Source of the DNA: Tragulus kanchil
Lineage: Eukaryota > Chordata > Mammalia > Artiodactyla > Tragulidae
NCBI GenBank assembly: GCA_022376925.1
Contig: JAIOJX010000025.1
Span: forward strand, 188,108,801 to 188,172,800
Length of the DNA: 64,000 nt
Direction of reading: 5' to 3'
Position 1 is the first letter of the stretch. The number at the start of each line of letters is the position of its first letter. Below, in pieces: positions 1 through 10,905 of the stretch. The translations under genes were made by a program, and so were the position numbers. The notes below the pieces were generated by a model. The model did no database searches and was not told the DNA's origin. It saw only the letters and a program-made list of their open reading frames with translations.

Positions 1-1806
1 CAGTTTCAGAGCTTCCAGAGGGTTCCTGGGGGACCCTGCTCTGGGCTGGCGGGGGAGCAGGTGGTCAGGCTGAGTGGGAGGCTGGGGAGCGGGGCACGAG
101 GAAGGCAAAGCGGGGGCTGGCACAGGAGGCCGGGAGCTTGGCTTCTGGTGCCCGCTGTAGCGGGAAGAGGAGGCCCAGGGGTCCGCGGCGGAGACAGGCC
201 TGCGGTGGAGTGGCTCCCTCGGCCGGTCACCCCCACTCCAACCCTGTCATTACTCGGTCGGGTTTCCCACTGCAAACCCCAGGCTCCGTGCGGTTTCTCC
301 AGAGTCACCGGATCCGGCCAGGCCGGTCCCGGTCCCGGCCAGGGAGGCGGGGGCCCTGAAGGGGGTGTCTCCCCTCTCCCCGGCCTGCCCAGAGGCGGAG
401 GGCCAGGGTGGGTCCGAACCTCCCTCGCCAGCAAAGGCAGGACGCGGGGACTCAGCCACCCCCGCGGTGCCCAGGAGCCAGGGAGCCTCTGCCCGGGCCT
501 CCCACGGCTCCGGGTGCCCCTGAAAGCCCCACAGGCCCCGCGCCAGGGCCGGCGCTGATCCTGAGCCGTGGGGGCCCGCGGAGGGGGCCGGGGAGACGGC
601 AGCGCTGCGGGCCGGCGGGGCTGGCGGCCGGGTCTCCCCTGGGCACGGTCTCCGAGGCAGACAGTGCAGCCCCAGGGTCAGCCCCAGGAGGAGGCCATCT
701 GACTTCTGAGCGAGGTGTGAGCTGGCCCACCACGCCAGGACCCTCCAGGGACCTCTGCACGCGTGCTGCTGCCTGGGGCCTCAGCAGCCGCCCCGAGGCC
801 CAGCTAGGTGGCTGGACACCCCCTCCTGAGGCGCGGCCCGGGCCGCGTCTGTGCGTGTCCACGTGGGCCCCTGTGTGGGTGCCAGGCCGGGCGGCTGGGG
901 CGGGTCCCCGGGGGCTAGAGCTGCGGGACACCGTGCCCGTTGCTTCTCGCTGGGGCCTCCTGCTGTCCAGGGCCTGCGGCTCGGAGTCTCGGGGCCTGGA
1001 GGCGGCTCAGGCGGGGACAGAGGGCCCACGCTGGTCCAAGGAAGGTGACGGTGGGGGCGCAGCTTCCCCTCGGCCTGACACCCGTCCGGTGCACGCCAGG
1101 AGCACAGTTTCAGAGCTTCCAGAGGGTTCCTGGGGGACCCTGCTCTGGGCTGGCGGGGGAGCAGGTGGTCAGGCTGAGTGGGAGGCTGGGGAGCGGGGCA
1201 CGAGGAAGGCAAAGCGGGGGCTGGCACAGGAGGCCGGGAGCTTGGCTTCTGGTGCCCGCTGTAGCGGGAAGAGGAGGCCCAGGGGTCCGCGGCGGAGACA
1301 GGCCTGCGGTGGAGTGGCTCCCTCGGCCGGTCACCCCCACTCCAACCCTGTCATTACTCGGTCGGGTTTCCCACTGCAAACCCCAGGCTCCGTGCGGTTT
1401 CTCCAGAGTCACCGGATCCGGCCAGGCCGGTCCCGGTCCCGGCCAGGGAGGCGGGGGCCCTGAAGGGGGTGTCTCCCCTCTCCCCGGCCTGCCCAGAGGC
1501 GGAGGGCCAGGGTGGGTCCGAACCTCCCTCGCCAGCAAAGGCAGGACGCGGGGACTCAGCCACCCCCGCGGTGCCCAGGAGCCAGGGAGCCTCTGCCCGG
1601 GCCTCCCACGGCTCCGGGTGCCCCTGAAAGCCCCACAGGCCCCGCGCCAGGGCCGGCGCTGATCCTGAGCCGTGGGGGCCCGCGGAGGGGGCCGGGGAGA
1701 CGGCAGCGCTGCGGGCCGGCGGGGCTGGCGGCCGGGTCTCCCCTGGGCACGGTCTCCGAGGCAGACAGTGCAGCCCCCCAGGGTCAGCCCCCCAGGAGGA
1801 GGCCAG
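1..1806. repeat. Tandem direct repeat 1, about 1.1 kb unit (left copy cut by window edge)
   Basis: 1-698 matches 1105-1806 with an offset of 1104. The left copy begins before the window; its junction is at about 698/699, so 699-1104 is the start of the right unit. Near the junction the left copy has shortened C-runs (GCAGCCCCAGG for GCAGCCCCCCAGG). No gene is visible; the content is CpG-rich. Confidence 0.9.
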
Positions 1807-4054
1807 GAGGGGTTCACAGTGGCCCCCTGCCAGGGCATGCTCGGCCGCCAGGCACCCGCGGCGCCCACCTACCCACCCGCCAGGCCCGCCGGGCCCAGCC
1901 TTCCCTCCACCGCCCGCGTGGGCGCTGGGCCGCCGCGGGAGCGGGGCGGGTGGGGGTGCTGGGCTGTGTTTTACCGCCAACCTTGAGAGGCCACCCTGAC
2001 GCGGGGGTGGCGGGGAGAGCGGGCCCACGGGCTGCCGGGGTCTGGTTTGGCCACATTTTTCTCTGGGGAGACAGGCCTGTTGCTTCCTCTGCGAACGTGT
2101 TTACTCTTCCCAGGGCGGGGCGCTCGCTCTCACGCGGACGCAGGTCTGCGGCCCCTGTGCCCCAGGCCAGGAGGCAGGTGGGGTTCGAGCCAGGCCCCGC
2201 CACCGTGAGGCTCCGAGAGGGGCCCCAGAGGCAGCACAGCCGCTCCAGGGCCCCCGGGCCAGCCGCTGCCCAGGAGGGCAGGAGTCTGGTAAGAGCAGGG
2301 AGGAGACCCCGGGCGAGGGGCTCCGCGCCACTGCGCAGGCGACCTCGGGCTGCCTGCCCGGCCCGGCCCGCGGCCCTGCGCCCGCACAGCGGGGGAGCAG
2401 CAGCAGCTCCCTGCGGCGCGATCTGAGTCGGGTGCCCGCCCTCAGCCACCGTGGCCTCGCCCAGGCCCTCTCCCCTCCGCACCCGCCTCTGCTCTCCCGC
2501 CCTCAGCCGCCACGGACCCCAGAGCCCACTTTCAGAGAAAAGGCTGCGATCCCAGCGGAGAGCTAGGGGAGGGGTGCTGAGCCACCCATGTGACCTGGGG
2601 GCCCTGGGCCCCAGGATAGGAGATTTCAGGGCCCCGCCGCGTGGAGCACAGCCAGGGGGAATCCGGGCCGACGGCAGCGAGAAGGCAGCGCCGGCTCGCC
2701 GGGCGCACGCTGGACGCAGAGCCTGGAGGCGGGCGTGGGAGCGGCGCCTGCACTCCTTCTCAGGGAGCTGCGTGGGGGCTGCGGGGCGCTTCGCCAGGCC
2801 CGCCCGGCCCTTCCGCCGTTCGGAGGCTTTGCTTTGACCCGAAGGGGTCCGGGGCCCTCCCCGTCGACCCCTGGAAGCCACGCAGGAAAGCGGGGAACCC
2901 CCGCTTGGGGACACCTGCCCGGGTCCTGAGCAGCAGGGGCGGCTCCGCGGGGTGGGCCCCCAGGGCAGCGCCTGCCCCAGGAGTCCCCCGGGTCCAATCC
3001 AGGCCAAGCCCGGACCGAGGGCTCCCGCGGGCGGTGGAGCGCGGGCCGCCCCGTCCCCTGCGCGTCGCCGCCCCTCGCCCTCCCCCGGCCCGCGGTCCGG
3101 CCTGCGCGGGGGCGGAGCCGGCGGAAGGGGCGCCGCGGGCGCCGCTCAAAGGGCCGCTAATGTTCGCTAATCCGGGCCTCGCGGGCGGCCGCGGCCCCGG
3201 CTGTTGGCCCAACAACAGGCGTCTGAAAGCGGGGCGCGGAGGCCGCGGCCCCGGTCGCCCCGCCCCCGACCCCGGCGGCCCCGGGAGCCCGGGCCGCAGG
3301 ACGGGGCGCAGGTGCGTCACCGTGCCCGGAGCGCTCGCGCCCCGGGGGAGAAGCCCGGCCCGGCCGCCCCGTGCCCGCCGGGGAGCCCGGGGCGGGGGCT
3401 GGCCGGCCCGCCCCCTCCGGCGGCGCGGCCGTTCCCAGGCCCGGGAGGCGCGCGGGGGCCTCGAGCCGCAGACGGGCCGGGCCCCTCCGGAGCGTGACCC
3501 CGGCTTTTCAGCGCCGCCCCTGGCCCGGCCCCAGCGCCTCGTTAGGGATTTAATTAAGGAGCCGCCAGGGATTTGCATAATCTCCGAGTCGGGCTGGGAA
3601 GCCCCGGGCGGGGGCGGGAGGCGGCTGAGCTCCTCTCTGGGCTGGGGTCTCCCAGTGGCCTGAAGGTGGCGAGGGGACAGGCCGAAGGCAGGAGAGCCCT
3701 TTCGGAGAGGGCCCTAGAATTCCCCATCCGAGCCAGAGGGTCCCTCCTCCACTCCCGCTGACCCCAACTGTGGACTCAGCTGGGCCTGGGCCCTCGGCAA
3801 GGCGCAGGCAACGGGTGGGGGTGGTGCCCGAGGAGGGGCCGCGGGCACCCCACCCTCAGACAAACAGTGAGTGCAAACATTCCAGCCCTGGCCCAGCCTT
3901 AGGGAGCAACGGGCCGCCCCTTCCCACAGGCCCTTGGCGTCTGCCCCCATCCCTGGGGGCGGCTCTGGCCCTTGGGGTCAGCAGCGTGATGGCGGAGGGT
4001 GGGCATCCCCTCCCAGGCCCCAGTGCCTGTCCAGCAGAGGCCAGGGACCAGGTC
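1807..4054. other. Intergenic CpG-rich sequence with an AT-rich island
   Basis: No spliced or single-exon gene recognised; the long open frames are GC-driven. 3140-3600 is CpG-dense and ends in an AT-rich island with a homeodomain-type TAATTAA (3551-3557) and a perfect octamer ATTTGCAT (3571-3578). A regulatory element is possible but unproven. Confidence 0.5.
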
Positions 4055-6222
4055 CAGCACCCTGTTTGTGCCTGGAGCTTCTGCTGACCACTTGGTGGTG
4101 GCGGTGGCCCCAGGCTTGGACCCTGGGCCTGAGGGCAGAGCTTCGAGAGGAGACTCCCAGGCCTGCCTTCTCTTGGCCCCTCTGGGTCAGCGAGGCCAAC
4201 CCTGCAGAAGTGTGTTCCCAGAACCTCGGTCTCTCTGGGCAGCCCAGGAGGGGAGACTGAGGCTCTGGTGGCTGAGTCAGGGAGGGTGGAACGGCCTGCC
4301 CCCCACTGCCTGCTGGCATGTCAGTAGGACAAGAGTAGGATAGTGTGGCCTCGGGAGGGTGGCCAGGAATCAGCCACAGCACCAGCAGCCTCCCTCCCAC
4401 TGCCTGGCACCTGACTGCCCTGTGGGCATTCCCACAACCTTCAAAGGGCACTGTGGGGCCTGCACGGGCAGCACCTTTCATCTCCTGGGTGGCCAGCTGA
4501 GGCTAGATGATGCCCGAGGTTACAGCACCTCCCAGGCCCTTACCCCGGTACCCTAATAGGACTGGGCATCCCGGCCCTGCCTGGGTTCTGCCCTCCACTG
4601 AGGCTGAAAGCTGTTCATCTGTGCTGAATCGAATCTTGGAGACCAAGGTTTGGGTGAAGTAGAAACGAATAGTTGTATTGCTTTGCCAGCAAAGGGGGCC
4701 ACCGTGGGCTGGTGTCCTGAAACCACGTGTCAAGCCTCGGGAAGACAGCGACCGGTTTTATAGAAATTGTCCACGGAGGGCGTGGTCAGCGCCTGGGCGT
4801 CCTCCTGAGGGCTGGTGGCGAGGTGAGTGGGAGTCAGCGTGGTCAGCCTTCAGGTCCAGTTGGTCTGGGGTCTGCCTGCTTCTGGGCAGCACGCGGGTTA
4901 AGCGCTCACTTCTCCCACCTGGAGGGGCTGCGGCGTGGCTGCTGCTGGCTGGGCCTGCCGTTGGGGGAGACAGGGTCTCCCGGGAAGGCTGCCTGTTTGT
5001 CTCTCCTTGGTCCCGCCTCCTTTCCCTTCCCTAATGAACTGCTCGCATCTGCCCACTGGGCCTCGGGGAAGCACGTGGAGGCTGAATGAACGCTGTTTCT
5101 TGTAGTCAAAGCGGACCAGAAGGCTCTTGCCCGGAGCCCAGCACCCTGTTTGTGCCTGGAGCTTCTGCTGACCACTTGGTGGTGGCGGTGGCCCCAGGCT
5201 TGGACCCTGGGCCTGAGGGCAGAGCTTCGAGAGGAGACTCCCAGGCCTGCCTTCTCTTGGCCCCTCTGGGTCAGCGAGGCCAACCCTGCAGAAGTGTGTT
5301 CCCAGAACCTCGGTCTCTCTGGGCAGCCCAGGAGGGGAGACTGAGGCTCTGGTGGCTGAGTCAGGGAGGGTGGAACGGCCTGCCCCCCACTGCCTGCTGG
5401 CATGTCAGTAGGACAAGAGTAGGATAGTGTGGCCTCGGGAGGGTGGCCAGGAATCAGCCACAGCACCAGCAGCCTCCCTCCCACTGCCTGGCACCTGACT
5501 GCCCTGTGGGCATTCCCACAACCTTCAAAGGGCACTGTGGGGCCTGCACGGGCAGCACCTTTCATCTCCTGGGTGGCCAGCTGAGGCTAGATGATGCCCG
5601 AGGTTACAGCACCTCCCAGGCCCTTACCCCGGTACCCTAATAGGACTGGGCATCCCGGCCCTGCCTGGGTTCTGCCCTCCACTGAGGCTGAAAGCTGTTC
5701 ATCTGTGCTGAATCGAATCTTGGAGACCAAGGTTTGGGTGAAGTAGAAACGAATAGTTGTATTGCTTTGCCAGCAAAGGGGGCCACCGTGGGCTGGTGTC
5801 CTGAAACCACGTGTCAAGCCTCGGGAAGACAGCGACCGGTTTTATAGAAATTGTCCACGGAGGGCGTGGTCAGCGCCTGGGCGTCCTCCTGAGGGCTGGT
5901 GGCGAGGTGAGTGGGAGTCAGCGTGGTCAGCCTTCAGGTCCAGTTGGTCTGGGGTCTGCCTGCTTCTGGGCAGCACGCGGGTTAAGCGCTCACTTCTCCC
6001 ACCTGGAGGGGCTGCGGCGTGGCTGCTGCTGGCTGGGCCTGCCGTTGGGGGAGACAGGGTCTCCCGGGAAGGCTGCCTGTTTGTCTCTCCTTGGTCCCGC
6101 CTCCTTTCCCTTCCCTAATGAACTGCTCGCATCTGCCCACTGGGCCTCGGGGAAGCACGTGGAGGCTGAATGAACGCTGTTTCTTGTAGTCAAAGAAACG
6201 GGGAACACAGAAAGGCTCTGTG
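4055..6222. repeat. Tandem direct repeat 2, unit about 1084 bp
   Basis: 4055-5138 and 5139-6222 are near-identical and adjacent. The left copy ends with about 30 degraded bases (5110-5138) matching 6195-6225 imperfectly before jumping back. No gene is visible inside. Confidence 0.95.
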
Positions 6223-8669
6223 CCCGGAGCCCCTCAGGCCCCTGCTGGGTATCACACTGCTCATCCGTGGCTCCAGGGCCTCTGAGTCAAAGCCGTGTGG
6301 GGGCTGGAGTCTCTGGGCCCCCGAGCTGTCAGCCCCAGGCCGGGCAGACCTGCCTCCTCCTCTTGGTCTCCCCGGGCCTCGCTGGGCCACCCTTCCGTGC
6401 CCACGTGGGGTCTTTACACACTCTGCGGTCAGTCCCCCGGGAGAGGCTGACCACCCCCTCAGCCAGTCACGTTCACAGGACCCCACCCCAAGTTGCAGGG
6501 CAGATGTGAGTGAGTGACTGGTGCCCCATGGGGTTGGCATCTCCGAAGGGCTGTGTGGCCACTGGGGAGCCCATTTCTCCAGGTGGGTAGCTCCTCTTCA
6601 GATCCGCACAGAGAATAAGTGAGGCCTGAGTGAGCCAGGCACACAGGTGCTCACTTGGCCCCGGGGCTGCCCCGTGCTGGGGTGTGCCCGTGAGGGACTC
6701 CCCTCTGCCACAGGGCAGCAAGAGGCCCTGGGGACGAGGAGGACCTGGCCACAGGTTTGGTTCCTGGCACCCCCTCCTTTTGCAGGGCTCCTTTTTTTTA
6801 TTTTTTGGCCACTTCTATTGGTCTTTCATTTATTTATTTTCATCCATCTTTGTTCTTTGGCCTGTGTGGGCCTCCCATCGCGGTGGCCTCGCTCGCTGCA
6901 GAGCCCCGGCTCTGGGTGCACGCGCTCCAGAACTCTGGCGCGGTCGTTGGACACCTCGGTTCAGCCGCTCCGCGGCACGCGGGATCCTCCCAGGCCAGGG
7001 ATCGAACCAGTGCCCCTTGCACTGCAAGGCGGTGTCCTTACCCACTGGACCACCAGGGAAGCCCTGCAGGGCTCCTTCATCCAGCTCTTTGTGCCCCCGA
7101 GAACCCTCACTCACCTGAGAACCGGGACTGGGGGTCAGGAGGGCGCTGGCCATAAGGATTGGCGGGGGCAGGGAGCCAGAGGTGTCTGGGGTGGGGACAG
7201 CCCTAGGCCAGGCCTGCAGCACAGAGGGTGGGCGTCTGGCTGAAGCAGGAGGACGTCTCTGCAGTCCAATGCGCACCTAAAGAGAGCCAGGCTTCAGCTC
7301 ACAAGGAAGCCCACCAAGCCCTCTCGCCAGCCGAGGCACCTGGAAAGCCCAGAGGGCCAGCAGCACCCTCACCGGAGAAGGCGCCGCCCTCACCCCAGAT
7401 AAGCCAGGTGCCGTCCTGCCTGCCTCGGAGCACAGGACGGGAGCCACGGGCCAGCCCTGCCGTCCGGCACCGTGTGGAGGAGCGGGGAGGCTCCAGCCGC
7501 GGCGACCGCTGGGGCTCAGAGGCTAGGAGCGCTCTGGTTGGTAGAGGGGGCTCTGGAGCAGGTAGTGGGCACAGGGCCTCTCTCAAGGGGGACCCTGAAG
7601 GGACAGGCGCCTGGGGTGGCAGGCCCAGAGGCCACGAAGGCCCCCTTGGAGGGGTGGGAGCAGCCCCCAGGTCTCCTCCTGTCTACCCTGCAGACCTATG
7701 CTGGAGCCTCACGCCCTCCTGGCCCTGCAGGAGACGGAGATAAGCCTTGAGTTCCCACTCGTTTCTACTTAAATTGTCAAAATATTATCCCAGGCGGCTC
7801 TCCCAGAGCCCTGGTGCCCCCGCCCCGGAGCTGGAGCAGCCAGGAGTCCGCAGAGGCCTGCCGGGGGTGAAGGGACACCTGAGGGGCAGCCCGAGGTCGT
7901 GGCCTCATGGGCACTGCTGCTCTGATGAGTGGGGCCTGACCCCTGACCCGGGCCCGAGCACGGGGTAGGGGTCTCCCTGCCCGCCCCCCAGCCCTACTCT
8001 GGGTGCCGACCCCTCTGGGCTCAGGGAACAGCAGGGGTCCCCCGCGTCCCGGGCTCTGGGGTCAAGGCGAAGGCTGCCTGGAGAACTTGCCGAACGCCCC
8101 CCACCCCCCCACGCTGGAGCGGGTCCCTCCTGAAGGGGCCTTTCTACCAGGCCCGGGTGTGGCGGAGCCCCCCGCCCGCCGGGTGCCCAGCCTGGCTGCC
8201 GGCGCCTCCCGGCCGGGCGGCCACAACCCTGATGTTGCTTTAATAAAACAAAGTTTTTCTTTCGTGCGCGGCCTCCAGTGGTGAAAGGGCCGATTTACGG
8301 AGCGCCGCGCCCCCTGCCCCGCCCGCCGCGGCGGTGCTGGCCCGCTCGGGTAATTTATAGCTTCGCCTTTGCGCGCTCGCCGGGGCCGCGGCCGCATGAC
8401 TGGGACCATTTATCCCGCCCCCCGCCGCCGGCCGGTCGCCCTCCCCGGCTCGGCCGGCGCCGCTCGCCACCACCGGCCCGCCGCCTGCCCTATTAAGGCC
8501 TGTGGGAGCCCCGCGGAGCCCTGGGGCGCCCGGCCGCCTTCGGCCACCGCCCTGACGGCGAGCCCCCCGGGCCAGCCCTGTTCGTGGGGGAGAGACCCTG
8601 CAGCCCCCGTGAGGGCAGCGTCACTCCTCTGTCCGGTCAGCTGGACTCCAGTTTCCTCCGACTGCCCGG
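6223..8669. other. Intergenic sequence with one SINE and a possible enhancer
   Basis: I see no gene. A SINE occupies 6794-7064. 8220-8420 is CpG-rich with islands of AT-rich motifs (TTTAATAAAACAAAG, AATTTATAG, CCATTTATCC), unlike the uniformly GC-rich surroundings. Confidence 0.5.
6794..7064 (-). mobile_element. Ruminant tRNA-derived SINE with target-site duplication
   Basis: Minus-strand element: poly-T at the left end, then reading leftward from 7064 the usual head with a pol III box B (ATCGAACC on the plus strand). It is flanked by TGCAGGGCTCCTT at 6781-6793 and 7065-7077, a clean 13-bp target-site duplication. Confidence 0.85.
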
Positions 8670-10905
8670 TAACGTCCCAGTAACACTGTCCGTCTTGGAG
8701 GCGTCCAGGTCCAGGGCCTGCTTGCCTGTGGCCAGGGCATGGCTCCTCTCATGGTGTGTCCACTGAATGGCCGGTATGTGCAGGGTCCGCTGCCCATCCC
8801 CGGACCCCCAGCCCAAGGTGGAAGGGATGCGGGTCCCCATACAGGGCCAGGCCTTCTCTGAGCTTGCCTAGAGGCAAGCTGAAGCGCAGGACCCTGGGCG
8901 TGGGGAGTGCTATGGTGGGCGGAATTCGGGGGCCTTCTGTGGAAGACCCTGGCTGTGACCGATCCTCTTAGAGGGACCGTGCTGCCCATGACCCCCGGGC
9001 ACATCTGCCGTCCAGCTCCACCCCGGGGGCCCCGGGGCCCAGGCCGAGGTCTGGGTCGGCAGACACAGGCCGCGAGGCACGCACGCAGGGCATGAGCGCA
9101 GAGAAGCGCAGAGAGGCACGGGGACGTGGATGGGGTGCCCCCGCGCCCGTCGGCACTGGGGCCCTGCGGTGGACATCTTGCTTGGTGTCCTGAACCTGCG
9201 AGCGACACGCCCAGCTCCTGATCCCAGCACTTGCCCAGCTCCCGCCCTGGCTCCTGTGCCAGCTCTCAGCCTTGACCCCCGAAGTCCTCTGAGTCTGGTC
9301 CCCCTCTAACCACCAGCCTCCGGCTAGACCACAGCCCCCTCCGCACTCTCCCAGGCCATCGCCGACTCCCCCTGCCGGCCTCCTTGTGTCCGCCCGGCCC
9401 TCTGTGGTCTGCTCAGGTGGCCGAGCCCCTGAGGGGCATGCGTGGTCCCGACGCCTCTGCTGATCGCTGACCCTGCTGGGGAGGACAGCAGGCAGAGCGG
9501 TCAGGGCGCCCGAGGAGCCCTTCGGCCCAGGACCCCCACCCGTCACAACAAGGAGCGTCAGAGACGGCGTCGCACACTCCGCCTCCTCCCCGCCGGGCGC
9601 CTGTCCTAGAGACGGGGAGACAGAAGCGAGGTGGCGGAGGGGCCCCTGGACACCGTGGAACGAGGTGGCGGCGCCGGGACGGGTCACACCACAGCCCGGG
9701 CCCAGGCTCTGGCTCCCCGAGCCTGTGTGGGCTGCGGGCTTCACGTGGGAGGAGGCCGGTCCCCACTGCGACACCATTTCCCGTCCCTAACGTCCCAGTA
9801 ACACTGTCCGTCTTGGAGGCGTCCAGGTCCAGGGCCTGCTTGCCTGTGGCCAGGGCATGGCTCCTCTCATGGTGTGTCCACTGAATGGCCGGTATGTGCA
9901 GGGTCCGCTGCCCATCCCCGGACCCCCAGCCCAAGGTGGAAGGGATGCGGGTCCCCATACAGGGCCAGGCCTTCTCTGAGCTTGCCTAGAGGCAAGCTGA
10001 AGCGCAGGACCCTGGGCGTGGGGAGTGCTATGGTGGGCGGAATTCGGGGGCCTTCTGTGGAAGACCCTGGCTGTGACCGATCCTCTTAGAGGGACCGTGC
10101 TGCCCATGACCCCCGGGCACATCTGCCGTCCAGCTCCACCCCGGGGGCCCCGGGGCCCAGGCCGAGGTCTGGGTCGGCAGACACAGGCCGCGAGGCACGC
10201 ACGCAGGGCATGAGCGCAGAGAAGCGCAGAGAGGCACGGGGACGTGGATGGGGTGCCCCCGCGCCCGTCGGCACTGGGGCCCTGCGGTGGACATCTTGCT
10301 TGGTGTCCTGAACCTGCGAGCGACACGCCCAGCTCCTGATCCCAGCACTTGCCCAGCTCCCGCCCTGGCTCCTGTGCCAGCTCTCAGCCTTGACCCCCGA
10401 AGTCCTCTGAGTCTGGTCCCCCTCTAACCACCAGCCTCCGGCTAGACCACAGCCCCCTCCGCACTCTCCCAGGCCATCGCCGACTCCCCCTGCCGGCCTC
10501 CTTGTGTCCGCCCGGCCCTCTGTGGTCTGCTCAGGTGGCCGAGCCCCTGAGGGGCATGCGTGGTCCCGACGCCTCTGCTGATCGCTGACCCTGCTGGGGA
10601 GGACAGCAGGCAGAGCGGTCAGGGCGCCCGAGGAGCCCTTCGGCCCAGGACCCCCACCCGTCACAACAAGGAGCGTCAGAGACGGCGTCGCACACTCCGC
10701 CTCCTCCCCGCCGGGCGCCTGTCCTAGAGACGGGGAGACAGAAGCGAGGTGGCGGAGGGGCCCCTGGACACCGTGGAACGAGGTGGCGGCGCCTTCGGGA
10801 CGGGGTCACACCACAGCCCGGGCCCAGGGGGCTCTGGCTCCCCGAGCCTGTGTGGGCTGCGGGGCTTCACGTGGGAGGAGGCCGGTCCCCCACTGCAGGT
10901 GACAC
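8670..10905. repeat. Tandem direct repeat 3, unit about 1118 bp
   Basis: 8671-9788 and 9789-10905. Toward its end the left copy lacks bases in several G-runs (for example CCCAGGCTCTGG against CCCAGGGGGCTCTGG) and then reads as noise over about 9765-9788. The sequence is intergenic. Confidence 0.95.

Noticed and set aside
408..1463. Long plus-strand open frames in the first 30 kb
   Set aside because: They are low-complexity G/P/R/A translations, often present in several frames at once, and many cross the repeat junctions.
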